Shown here: positions 49,267 to 60,212 of the stretch, piece by piece
Layout of the letters: every line of letters starts with the position of its first letter
Numbering within the stretch: the stretch's first letter is position 1
NCBI GenBank assembly: GCA_029449245.1
Contig: JANATF010000001.1
Span: forward strand, 2,852,001-2,916,000
Length of the DNA: 64,000 bases
Reading direction: 5' to 3'
Source: Mortierella alpina
Taxonomy: Eukaryota > Mortierellomycota > Mortierellomycetes > Mortierellales > Mortierellaceae
Translations under genes and position numbers: made by a program
Notes under the pieces: model-generated
The model's input: only the letters and a program-made list of their open reading frames with translations
Told to the model about the DNA's origin: nothing
Database searches by the model: none

Positions 49267-49750
49267 CAAAAAGGCGCAGCACAGCACAGAGACGGGGCAC
49301 CGAGAGACAGAGGGGCAGAGTGGAGAGACAGAGAGACAGAAGGGCGTGTGTGTGGGACACAGAGGGGACGGGCAGAGAGAGAGAGAGGGCCGGAGACAAG
49401 GACGAGACAGGACGAGGGCGTAGTAGACAATGGGTATAGCTATGGCGAGCAGTGCGAGCACTGAGGTGAGAGGAGAGAGAGAGGGAGAGAGAGAGAAAAA
49501 AAAATCAGAGGTGCTGCGATAAACAAACAACAATACGTACAGCACAGTGCACAGACCAACGGCTATGGACGTGTGCGCCTCGACCCTTAACAGTCCCCAT
49601 CTGAGTGCAAGCAGCGTGATATGACGGTCTGCTGGCGAGACGACCACCCCAGCTTGATCTTGGACAATTGCGCATTCTCAGCATTCTCGCACCTGCCGCT
49701 CGGACACGGGAACACGGGAACAGCACAGGACAACAGGAATTAGACACGCC
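49267..49750. promoter_or_regulatory. Divergent promoter region of Rrn3 and the Mediator-like gene
   Basis: A 484-bp interval with a GA-rich stretch at about 49310-49510, ending in a short A run. It probably contains the Rrn3 leader. No gene is visible. Confidence 0.35.
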
Positions 49751-50855
49751 ATGCAGCATCCCTCAAGCAGGCCTCTCATCGCAGAGCTCGAGCAACTCAG
49801 GCGATCCGTGGATGTGAGTGCCCCTCAGTCGAACGCCCCATCCCTGCAGTCGAATCCATCCAGAACCACTGATTGAACTAGTCCGATCGACATCATCCCC
49901 TTGCTAGAGCATGAACTCACAGGCTGCAGAGATGTTAAAAACCCTCGAGAACCTGAGGCACATGTAAGGCAGGGACACAGGGCTCGTCTTTAACACGAAC
50001 CACTTGCTACCCAGCTGGCGATGAGCAAGGCACTTACCATTTTCGCGTCATAACTGTCGTTCACGACCGTGCAATAGTGGTGCCGACCACCTCGCAACTC
50101 CTTCAACAGAACAGGAAAAGCTGGATCGGGAATGGGAGTACTTTGAGACGGTGTGCGACCAGATTTTTTTCATTCTGGTAATACTTGACCATCGTTCACC
50201 CAGATATAGAATGCATCGGTTGTTTGCCAGACACTCACGAATGTTTACTCTAACCCTGTAGGACAATGCAAAATACAAGGTAAAGAGGCAGCAAATTGAT
50301 CTTGCACAGCAACTCAATCCTCCCGCGAATTTACCATCGCCGCCACCACAGCCACCACAACAGCCCCAATCACCATCACAACCAGCGCAGGAGCAGCCCA
50401 TCGTCATTGATCTCCCAACAGTTTCGACAGTAGGCGACCTAACCGCTACCTCTTTCAGCGACGCTGTTCCTGCCAGCACCACCGCCGATCCTTTGGCCAC
50501 CATATCTGCCGCTACGAGTCCGGTCGATGTTGCAGCCTTGACAACCGGTACATCATTGGGCGAACCACAGGATGGCTTGTCATTGCATCAATTTGACCTT
50601 CAAATGATGAGTCCACCCAATAATTTTGACGACGCCATGAACACGTCTGGAATCTCCACAGCATCGCTATTATCCTCAGCGGCCGCAATGGCCACAGCCC
50701 CCAATATCAACATGGACATGAATATGAACATGAACATCAGCATAGATGATCCACTCATGTCAGAGGAGGACAAACTGCAGGATACCATGCTCGACCTGGG
50801 AGATATTGGCAACCTGGGCGATATGGGTGACATGGACGACATGATCAACTTTTGA
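49751..50855 (+). CDS. Possible Mediator tail subunit (Med2/MED29-like)
   Basis: Four short exons join in phase. They encode MQHPSSRPLIAELEQLRRSV, then SMNSQAAEMLKTLENLRH, then EKLDREWEYFETVCDQIFFI, then DNAKYKVKRQQIDLAQQLNP, followed by a long Pro/Gln/Thr/Ser-rich tail with Asn-Met repeats and an acidic, methionine-rich end (LDLGDIGNLGDMGDMDDMIN). The helical N-terminus with the x-x-Y-F-E-x-x-C-D-Q-I pattern followed by a basic helix resembles metazoan MED29 and fungal Med2, and the disordered acidic tail would suit a transcription factor-binding subunit. This is a resemblance only. Another small coiled-coil nuclear protein is possible. The gene is divergent from RRN3, and the satellite array begins about 130 bp after its stop. 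Confidence 0.4.
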
Positions 50856-51429
50856 AAACAATAAAAAAAAAATCGGCTCGTAATCAGAAAGCATTCTCTC
50901 AAAATTTGCGTACCTGATTGAGGTGTGCACTTTTTTTCTGCTAGCGCTCCCTTTGCACCAGCATATGTGGCCCATTGTTGCAGATGCTCGTCCACTAATG
51001 CCGAAATGGTCCGGATGCGGTACGACCGGCATGGTTGGCTTGTTCAGAGCGAGCTCGATCGTCCAAGCTGCTTGAATTGAAAATATAACCATTTTCAAGA
51101 ATCTGCAAGATTCACCATCGTAAAGGGCCCTCTACTCTGGCTGCAATGGCCGATTCCACAACTCAGATTGCAAAAATGAGTAAACCAAGAAAGAAGTGTC
51201 GGGCGTGATGCACCACACTCCAAGGGCTCGAGAAACGCGGATTGACGCCAAAAAATGGAATTAGCAAAGTCGTCGTCCAAAGCTGCGGTCAGATGCTATA
51301 ACAGAGCCCTGGGAGCCGCGATGGCTCTCTATTGCTACCGGGTGGTCTTGGCAGCAGTGCCAGGCACTCAAAGTCATCCGGTAGGAGTCTGTAGCGCGCT
51401 GCATGGTGTTTATACAGCATTATATATAC

Positions 51430-51832
51430 TCTTGCACAGCGCACAAACCTAAAAATAGGCACTGACCAGCTGTGCCTGAGTTCCCATGTCCTTCATATGA
51501 GCCATAGGAACCATATGGCGCTTCTCATTGGATGATCAGAGCCGGATCTTGTGAATGCGCGTCGACTAGTGCCAAAGTGCTTATAATGCGATGCCACAGG
51601 TACGATGGGCTTGTCCCGAGCGAGCTCGATCGTCCGAGCTGCTTGAATTGGAATTATAACCAATTTCAAGAATCTGCAAGATTCGCCATAGTAAAGGGCT
51701 TTTGCCTTTGCTGAAATAGTTGATTCCGCAACTCAGATGGTGAAGAGGAGTAATACAAGAAAACACTGCCAGGCGTGATGTAGCACACCACTCCCATGGC
51801 TCGTGCAAAGTGGATGGAATGATCAGGCACTA
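51430..51832 (+). repeat. Satellite segment, near-identical to 52582-52984
   Basis: About 400 bp here are essentially identical to a segment 1,152 bp downstream, including two short frames that translate to exactly the same peptides in both places. The difference from neighbouring monomers is much larger, which defines a dimeric higher-order repeat. Confidence 0.9.
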
Positions 51833-52581
51833 AAAAACCGCATTATTAAAGTCGCCCTTCAAAGGACGTCAGATCCTATTAGAGAGCCCTGGGAGCCGCA
51901 ATGGCTCTCAATGGCTACTGGGTGGCCTGCGTAGAGGTCCCAGGCACTCAAAGCGATCCGATGGGACTCTGTGGTGCGCTACATGGTGTTTATACAGCAT
52001 TATATGTCATTTTGCACAGCTCGCAAACCTAAAAAATGCACTGGCCCACTGTGCCTGAGATCCCAGGCACGCGCATATGAGCCATAGTAACCAGATGGAG
52101 CCACTTATTGGCATATCAGGGCCGATTCTTGCAAATGCCCGTCGACTAGTGCACAAAAACGTATAATGCGATACTGCTGGTACAGTGGTCTTGTCCAGAG
52201 CAAGCTCGATCGTCCAAGCTGCTTGAATTGCATTTATAACCAATTTCAAGAATCGGCAAGAATCGCCATCGAAAAGAGCCCTCTCCTTGACGAAAAAGAC
52301 GATTCCGCGACCCAGATTGCGAAGATGAGCAAACTAAGAAAAGAGTGCCGGGCGCGATGCAGCACACTTCCAGGGTTCGAGAAAAGTAGATGGAATGACC
52401 AAGAACTGAATTAGCAAAGTCGCACTCCAAAGCTGTGGTCATGCGATAACCATCAGAGAGAGGGAGAGCCCTGGGACCCACGATGGCTACCTGGTGCCCT
52501 TGGTAGCGGTACAAGGCACTCAAAGCAATCCGATAGGACTCTGTGGCGCGTTGCTTGGCGTTTATGCAGCAATATATGTAG

Positions 52582-52984
52582 ATTTGCACAGCGCACAAAC
52601 CTAAAAATAGGCACTGACCAGCTGTGCCTGAGTTCCCATGTCCTTCATATGAGCCATAGGAACCATATGGCGCTTCTCATTGGATGATCAGAGCCGGATC
52701 TTGTGAATGCGCGTCGACTAGTGCCAAAGTGCTTATAATGCGATGCCACAGGTACGATGGGCTTGTCCCGAGCGAGCTCGATCGTCCGAGCTGCTTGAAT
52801 TGGAATTATAACCAATTTCAAGAATCTGCAAGATTCGCCATAGTAAAGGGCTTTTGCCTTTGCTGAAATAGTTGATTCCGCAACTCAGATGGTGAAGAGG
52901 AGTAATACAAGAAAACACTGCCAGGCGTGATGTAGCACACCACTCCCATGGCTCGTGCAAAGTGGATGGAATGATAAGGCACTA
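52582..52984 (+). repeat. Satellite segment, second near-identical copy
   Basis: Partner of the segment at 51430-51832, offset 1,152 bp, which equals two monomers. The copies begin to differ after about 52974 by single-base changes. Confidence 0.9.
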
Positions 52985-53990
52985 AAAACCGCATTATTAA
53001 AGTCGCCTTTCAAAGGAGGTCAGATCCTATTAGAGAGCCCTGGGAGCCGCAATGGCTCTCAATGGCTACTGGGTGGCCTGCGTAGAAGTCCCAGGCACTC
53101 AAAGCGATCCGATGGGACTTTGTGGTGCGCTGCATGGTGTTTATACAGCATTATATATACTCTTGCACAGCGCACAAACCTAAAAATAGGCACTGACCAA
53201 CTGTGCCTGAGTTCCCATGCTCCTTCATATGAGCCATAGGAACCATATGGCGCTTCCCATTGGACGATCAGGGCCGAATCTTGCAGATGCTCGTCGACTA
53301 GTGCCGAAATGCTTATAATGCGATGCCACAGGTACGGTGGGCTTGTCCCGAGCGAGCTCGATCGTCCGAGCTGCTTGAATTGGAATTATAACCATTTTCA
53401 AGAATCTGCAAGATTCGCATTTACAAAAGCCCTATCCTACTCTTGCTTTGAGAAGACCGAATCGCAACTCAGATTGTGAAGATGAGTAAACCAAGAAAGA
53501 AGTGCCGGGCGTGATGAACCCCACTCCCAGGACTCGAGAAAAGTGAATGGAATGATAAAGCACCAAAACGGAATGGCAAAGTCGCCTTCCAAAGTTGAGG
53601 TCAGACACTCAATATCAGAGAGATGGAGCACCAGGGCTCTCAATGGCTGCCTAGCCTCCCGAGTAGCAGTGCCAGGCACCCATTGCGATCTGCTAATACT
53701 CTCCGGTGAGCTGCACGGTGTTTCTGCAGCATTATATGTCATTTTTTTCATAGCGCCCAAACCTAAAAATGAAACAGTGGCCCACTGTTGCCTGAGATCC
53801 CAGGCACCTACATATAGGCCACAGAAACCATATACCCACCCTCATCCGCGCTTGCTTGGAGTAGGGTTTCCACCTACTCTATATTGTATCCAGAGTATGG
53901 CATATCCTTTGAACTTGTGTCCTTGGACAAGGATCTTTGTCCTTGTCTACATACCATGTATTAAGGGCACCATTCGTTGTGTGCGACTTG

Positions 53991-54054
53991 GGGCTCGAGA
54001 AAAGTGAATGGAATGTTTTGGCGCCTAAACATTCCATTCACTTTTCTCGAGCCC
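53991..54054. repeat. Near-perfect palindrome at the array's orientation switch
   Basis: Two 28-nt arms, 53991-54018 and 54027-54054, are exact reverse complements around an 8-nt centre (tggcgcct) that is itself almost palindromic. The arms consist of the monomer element containing ctcgagaaaagtgaatgg. Satellite copies to the left are direct and those to the right are inverted. Confidence 0.95.
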
Positions 54055-55095
54055 TGGGAGTGTGGTGCATCACACCCGGCACTCTTTTCTTGGTTTACTC
54101 ATCTTCACAATCTGAGTTGCGATTCGGTCTTCTCAAAGCAAGAGTAGGATAGTGCTTTTGTAAATGCGAATCTTGCAGATTCTTGAAAATGGTTATAATT
54201 CCAATTCAAGCAGCTCGGACGATCGAGCTCGCTCGGGACAAGCCCACCGTACCTGTGGCATCGCATTATAAGCACTTTGGCACTAGTCGACGAGCATTCG
54301 CAAGATCCGGCCCTGATCGTCCAATGGGAAGCGCCATATGGTTCCTATGGCTCATATGAAGGAGCATGGGAACTCAGGCACAGCTGGTCAGTGCCTATTT
54401 TTAGGTTTGTGCGCTGTGCAAGAGTATATATAATGCTGTATAAACACCATGCAGCGCGCTACAGACTCCTACCGGATGACTTTGAGTGCCTGGCACTGCT
54501 GCCAAGACCACCCGGTAGCAATAGAGAGCCATCGCGGCTCCCAGGGCTCTGTTATAGCATCTGACCGCAGCTTTGGACGGCGACTTTGCTAATTCCATTT
54601 TTTGGCGTCTGATCATTCAATCCGCTTTTCTCGAGCTCTGGGAGTGTGGTGCATCACGCCCGGCACTTCTTTCTTGGTTTACTCATCTTCACAATCTGAG
54701 TTACGATTCGGTCTTCTCAGCAAGAGTAGGATAGGGCTTTTGTAAATGCGAATCTTGCAGATTCTTGAAAATGGTTATAATTCCAATTCAAGCAGCACGG
54801 ACGATCGAGCTTGCTCAGGACAAGCCCACCGTATCTGTGGCATCGCATTATAAGCACTTTGGCACTAGTCGACGAGCATCTGCAAGATCCGGCCCTGATC
54901 GTCCAATGAGAAGCGCCATACGGTTCCTATGGCTCATATGAAGGAACATGGGAACTCAGGCACAGCTGGTCAATGCCTATTTTTAAGTTTGTGCGCTGTG
55001 CAAAAGTACATATAATGCTGCATAAACACCGTGCAGCGCGCCAAAGAGTCCTCGTGGATCGCTTTAAGTGTCTGGCACTGCTACCCAGACCATCA

Positions 55096-55511
55096 ATCAG
55101 CTATTCAGATTCCTGGATGCTTATGTTATTTCCGCGGGAGGTGTCAAGGAGGCTTGGGAAAAGGTTCAGGGGTGTGCAAGGTTCGGCTGAACATCTCTTT
55201 TATCCTGAGCGCGTGCAATATTGAAGAAACACATGCTCTCTTCATGGCGAGGGAAGGGAAAACCTACTGTACCATGGGGCTGGACGGAAATGCATCAAGG
55301 TAAATCCACCTACTTGGCGTACGCCACAAAAAGGATTTATCCGAGCACACTGCAAGCGCGGTATAAATTGAAGTGACTTATTCCGTGGGAAGGTCTTCTC
55401 TCGCCGCAACTGTACACATCCAGCACATTATCCAAGCTTTCTATCTCTTGTTCTCTGTTCTCTTAGGCTTATATTTTTGACCCCTTCCATTGATTCGATT
55501 GATTCTCGGCC
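55096..55511. promoter_or_regulatory. Promoter region of the phosphatidylserine decarboxylase gene
   Basis: This is unique sequence between the end of the array and the start codon at 55512. A TATAAATT-like element lies at about 55362, and a pyrimidine-rich leader runs from about 55435 to 55500. No gene is visible. Confidence 0.35.
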
Positions 55512-57172
55512 ATGAGCGAGTCTTCATCCACAGCTACCAACCAGGAAACACCGTTGACGACGTCAACCCCTCATACGTCAGACCACCGCAGTACCATACC
55601 AAGCGAGCAGTACATAGCTGACCTTGCTCACAGTTTACGATCTTGCGTGAGCAAGTCAGGACCAGCAGCGGATGCCGGTGAACTGGGTAAGATACACTCT
55701 ATGCTTGATTTCCACTATGGGGTCCACTGTTGGCAATGTAGTTTATTTACGCAGAATTGTCTCGTAATACCACCAGTCGAAGGTGGCATCTTGACGAGCG
55801 CCAACCACAAGGCCTGGTACCCAAACATCCACCCTGTGAATTGGGCCCACAAGTTGTTCAGTACTCATCATTATGGCAATTATGTTGTCTCTGATCGAAA
55901 GGTATAGTCTTTATCCACCAACCGGGGGTGAACGAAATGATACGATGAAGGCATGATCTGACAGCTACTTATTAGACGTCCGCGACGGTTTGGGAGGATA
56001 TGCCCGTATATGCGAGAATCGGCATGCATCTGCTTTTTGCCTGCTCACTAGACCACAAATGTAAGGAGGACAATTTAGGTGTGTCTGGAACGTTCACGGG
56101 CCATTGGTTGTAACCAGCATTGTTCAACTACTAATTGTTTAGTTTTGGAGACGCACCAACTCCAGCACCTATTTTCTGAAGAGTCCTTGAAGCAAGGGTT
56201 GCATTTTGATGCGCCAGAGTCCGTTGTTCAGATTCCGAACTTTATTAAGACGTATCGTCTGGACCTGTCCGAGCTGCTGGAGCCTGATATCAAAAACTAC
56301 AGGACTTTCAATGAATTTTTTTATCGAAAGCTGAGGCCTGACGCGCGCATAATCGATCAAGATCCTGTATGGCGCTTAAATTTACACTCGTCCATGTTGT
56401 GAATGCTCTGTAAGACTTTACGTTATGCCTCTTCAGCGAGTGTCTATTCTTACATTGGTCATTGGTCATCCCCTTACATCCACACTGATATAGAACTCAA
56501 TCACGTCTGCAGCCGACTGTCGGCTGTCTTGCTTCGAGTCGATATCTTCAGCAACGAAGATCTGGATCAAAGGAAAACAGTTCACGCTGCCCCACCTGTT
56601 GCAGGATGACGCTCTCGCAGCTCAGTATGACGAAGGAGCGATAGCCATTTTCCGCCTTGCGCCGCAGGACTACCATAGATTCCACAGTCCAGTTAGCGGC
56701 AAAACTGCACGCGATCCAGTCAAGATCGGAGGCACCTACTTCACCGTGAATCCGATGGCCGTGAATGAGAACCTGGATGTCTTTACTGAAAATATGCGGG
56801 TCGTGACAGTGATGGACTTGGAACAAGGTGGCAAGACTGGAAGCAATGCGTTTGACCAGTGTGTCTTTCTCTCTATAGGGGCATTGCTTGGTAAGCCAGG
56901 CCGTTCGTCTTTTACGATTTTTTGTCTCGCTATTGCTAATTACGTTATATTCTCTTCCGACAGTGGGGTCGATTTGCATGACAGGTGGAGGAGTGCTAGG
57001 AAACAGCTTGCAAAAAGGCGATGAACTCGGATATTTTGCCTACGGTGGATCGACGTGCATTCTTCTCTTCAAGAAAGGCGCTATCCAGTTTGACGAAGAC
57101 CTCCTTCGCAGCTCCAAGAAGGGACTGGAAACGCTCGTTAGAATGGGCGAGCACATCGGGGTGCGTCAATAG
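55512..57172 (+). CDS. Phosphatidylserine decarboxylase, GGST type
   Basis: This pyruvoyl enzyme converts phosphatidylserine to phosphatidylethanolamine. Family segments appear in order: RTFNEFFYRKLRPDARIID, then NSITSAADCRLS formed across an intron, WIKGKQFTLPHLL, IFRLAPQDYHRFHSPVSG (with the conserved catalytic His of YHRFHSP), TGGGVLGNSLQKGDELGYFA, and the self-cleavage motif YGGSTCILLF, where the chain would break before Ser. Six introns splice in phase. The N-terminal 60 residues are Ser/Thr-rich with no presequence or membrane helix, and there is no C2 domain. The protein is therefore shorter than yeast Psd2 and is unlike mitochondrial Psd1, which carries LGST and a transmembrane anchor. 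Its location may be cytosolic or peripheral, an inference. It is the first of a run of plus-strand genes. Confidence 0.9.
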
Positions 57173-57345
57173 CTTGGTGCCTCCAGACGCATCGGCTCAG
57201 GGATTATTTTTTTTCAAGTTACACAAGTTTCGTAGTCCCAACGGCGCAAAATAAAAGCGCACGCACACCCTTCATCTCACACTTTCCCATCTCGAACATC
57301 TTGATCATCCATCTCCAACTCTTCGAAAAGCACCCTTTCGCCAAT

Positions 57346-58031
57346 ATGCCAGCTTCTAGAGTCCCTCTGTCTGCCAGGCCAAAGGACCTGATCATGTTCA
57401 CTTACTTTGCGATGCACATCCCTGCAACGATCCTCCTCGACTTGATCCCCCTCTATCCAGACTTCGTGACGTCCCGTATCCAGCCATTGGTGAACTTGAA
57501 CCGTAAGACGGCAGCCCTGATTGTTTGCTTCAGTTTCTGGCCAGCCTCAGTGCTAGTTTGCTTCCCGATGAGCCAGTCGTGCTGTGCACATGTACATCCT
57601 CCAACTGACATCCCGTTCCATAACCACTTTATATACACCAAGGCTTCTACATCGAGAACTTTAAAGACCCGTTTATGGCCACACGCACGCAGATCTGGTT
57701 CGAGACGTTCTTGCACATGGAGGGATTAGTCCAGCTGCCTATCTTCATTTATGCCGCGTGGCTGCTCTACCGCAACAGCAAGAGTGCTGCCCTGTGGATC
57801 TGCATCTACACCGCTCATGTCATCACGACAGTTCTGCCCTGTCTCACCAGTCTTCACTTGAACAAGCCCGAGCAGTTCACCATTGAGCTCACTGATGAGA
57901 GCAAGGCCACATTGACGCTCATTTACCTTCCTTGGCTGGTGGTCCCTATGTGGATGTTGTACGAGTGTTTCCAGCGCGTACGCTCCTATGAGAACGTCGG
58001 GCTTCAGAAGAGTGGCAAGAAGCTGCAGTGA
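57346..58031 (+). CDS. TMEM97/sigma-2 receptor-like EXPERA protein
   Basis: Two exons (57346-57502, 57643-58031) give 181 residues, close to the usual TMEM97 length. Four hydrophobic helices are visible. The first contains FTYFAMHIPATILLDLIPLY. The later WFETFLHMEGLVQLPIFIYA and WICIYTAHVITTVLPCLTSL match the EXPERA-domain signatures W-F..F...E...QLP and Y..H..TT..P. The helix LTLIYLPWLVVPMWMLYECF and a C-terminal lysine-rich end (SGKKLQ) follow. EXPERA proteins include the sterol isomerase EBP and TMEM97, which sit in the ER and bind sterol-like ligands. The layout and length favour TMEM97, but ligand and role are unknown here. It lies 173 bp after the decarboxylase. Confidence 0.87.
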
Positions 58032-58178
58032 AAGAAAGTCCATGTGCTTCTATATAAATATCTGTTCTGGATACTCTCTCGAATGCAGAGCACTGTTTGA
58101 GGAAGACTCAAGTACTGTAGTTCTGGCGCGTGTATGCATGTCATAGGACATACGCTTCTCGCAAGTCTTGCAATTTAT

Positions 58179-58180
<2 letters not shown>

Positions 58181-58213
<33 letters not shown>
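58181..58213 (+). repeat. 33-nt poly-T tract
   Basis: An uninterrupted run of 33 T in the interval between the TMEM97-like gene and GRASP, ending 73 bp before the GRASP start codon. Such runs are frequent fungal promoter elements, and the exact length is prone to assembly error. Confidence 0.95.
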
Positions 58214-58214
<1 letters not shown>

Positions 58215-58286
58215 GCGCATACCCACTGCACACTTTCATCTCCACAAAACGTACCACATTTCGAAGCGGTCCAACACACGGGAACA

Positions 58287-60212
58287 ATGGGAAACGCGAC
58301 CTCAGGAGAGGAAGGCAGGCATCGTCTCGGATACCATGTCCTCAGGGTAAAACAGGAGAAACAGGAAATGCTACGTCGCCTTCTCACCCATTGCATGCAC
58401 AGGCGAGAGGGCTCTTTCTTTTTGTCGCGGAAGGAAAAGTGGAACTGACACGAGTAGACACGTTCTTTCCTGCATTGCAACACAGGTCAAGGACGACTCT
58501 CCAGCATATAGAGCGGGCATCAGGCCATTCTTTGACTACATTGTGGCCATTAATGGAGTGCGACTCAACACAGAAGGAACTTATTTGCAGGACCAAATGC
58601 GGGCCAACGAGGACAGGCCAATGATGCTGGACATCTACTCTACGCGAGAACAGGCTGGCAGACGTAAGTCTTTGAATTTCCAGTCTATATACGGGAGTCA
58701 TGATCATCCGCGTGTTTTCTCACTAAAGATCTATAATGCTTTTGTAGGGGTGGAGATGATTCCCACAAAGAATTGGGGCGACGGGAAGGGCGGCTTGATT
58801 GGATGCAGCATTCGGTTTTGCATGTTTGATGCCGTCAATGACGTGGTCTGGCACATCCTGGTATGCTGGAAGAGACGAGAGGGTCCCGTTGCTAAGGAGA
58901 AGGAACGCGGCCAGCCAGCATTCACATGGTCACGGCGACTGATAGCCAATCTTTTCCAACAATACATAGGATGTGGCCCATGGGTCGCCAGCAGAAAGGG
59001 CAGGACTGTGCGCTCACTCGGACTATGTAATTGGGACACCGTATGGGATCATGCGTGGCGAGGGAGATCTATACGACCTCGTCGAGGACAACATAGGAGA
59101 GCCCTTACGGCTTCACGTTTACAATTCGGAGACTGATCACGTTAGAGAGGTAGGTTGAACATTGAGAGTCAAGGACGCGATTGTTTTCTTGCCTTTTTTT
59201 GCTGACGCTTCGTTGACCCCACACTAGATTGTCATCATTCCTAACGAGGAGTGGGGCGGCGAGGGGCTGTTGGGGTGCGATGTAGGCTACGGGTATGTAA
59301 GCTGGACTGACCAACATCTGGACAACCGTGAGAATCTTTTATTCATTGCGATTGGTTTCTGTTTGTAGATATTTGCATCGACTTCCACGCCAAGGATCCA
59401 TTATACACCATGGGCTAGATGGATCTCCTAGGAGGACTCCTTCGCTGCCTTACCCACCTTCACAGGAGATGATTGCCGACAGCTCGTATGTACGCAATAC
59501 CATGCCTGCTTCATTTGGACCAGGTGAAGAACCCTTCGATATCCTTGCTCCCACGCCGCGCCCATCACAGTCTCCATCCTGGTTGAACCCCAGTGAAATT
59601 CTAGAGGGATCATTACATAAAGCTGCCTCAGTTGCATCGACAACCACGGCGGAGCACGAGCAGGATTTACCTCCGCTCCGCTTTGGAAGAGGTGAAAGGC
59701 CTGATGCCGAAGACGATCCTGAATCCGAGGATGAGTTTGTACCCAAGACCCGCCGTGGGCCAGTCAGTCATCAGGACTCGACCTTGGTTCCCACTAGCCC
59801 TGGCAGTCAAGCTGCCTTTGGAGGAGTTCACTCAGCAATACAGCATCCAGCAGTCCAAATCCCAGCCCAGCCTACTTCGCCCACGCCATTGCGACTGCAG
59901 GCTATGACCATCCAGGACCACCGGTCTAATTCAGATTTCAGTCCAAGGACAGAGACGGCACAGTTGAGCTCTCAGGGGTACGGGCCTTCCTATTCTCTAC
60001 CATCGGCACCAACATCACAACCTGCGTTGCATCAACATTATTACGACCAGGCAGGTTCGAAGGATCATGACAGCCTGCCTCTATCCCCACCCGGGACGAA
60101 GGGTGCACAGGTCAATACCGGCGACATTCCCTTTGGTGCTGAGGAAAGCTCAGATTTTGCAAGCACTCTTGGAATGCCACAGCACCAGCAGCAGCAACAG
60201 TATCGACAGTGA
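58287..60212 (+). CDS. Golgi reassembly-stacking protein (GRASP55/65, Grh1)
   Basis: A peripheral Golgi/ER-exit-site protein with two PDZ-like domains. The start [10 protein letters not shown] has Gly at position 2 and Ser at position 6, fitting N-myristoylation. PDZ1 includes [20 protein letters not shown] and [13 protein letters not shown]2 begins [20 protein letters not shown] and [11 protein letters not shown], ending at a third strand segment, [20 protein letters not shown]. After [11 protein letters not shown], which is typical of the end of the GRASP domain, a Pro/Ser/Gln-rich disordered tail of about 250 residues follows and ends in a Gln run. At least five introns lie in the PDZ part and the tail is a single exon. 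GRASP tethers membranes and, in fungi, supports unconventional secretion. Confidence 0.93.

Larger units (their letters stand above)
50980..55095. repeat. Satellite-like array of ~575-bp monomers, five direct and two inverted
   Basis: A shared core (gagctcgatcgtcc) recurs at 51051, 51622, 52202, 52774 and 53354, at spacings of 571, 580, 572 and 580 bp. Its reverse complement recurs at 54217 and 54799. Each monomer also shares flanking blocks: ataggcactgaccagctgtg, catatgagccataggaacca, aagaatctgcaagattcgcc and the ctcgagaaaagtgaatgga element. A unique spacer of about 160 bp (53830-53990) separates the direct and inverted groups. No transposase, reverse transcriptase or terminal target-site duplication was seen. 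Short frames inside the monomers are not conserved across all copies, so the array is treated as non-coding. Confidence 0.92.

Noticed and set aside
51532-51714. 60-codon frame repeated exactly at 52684-52866 as a possible gene family
   Set aside because: The identity follows from recent DNA duplication of the satellite. Other monomers do not keep the frame.
50980-55095. Array as an LTR or DNA transposon
   Set aside because: No transposase, integrase or reverse transcriptase motif, no LTR-style ends and no target-site duplication could be seen.
58130-58624. 164-codon frame covering the poly-T tract
   Set aside because: The Phe run is translated poly-T. The GRASP exon in this region uses the frame starting at 58287.
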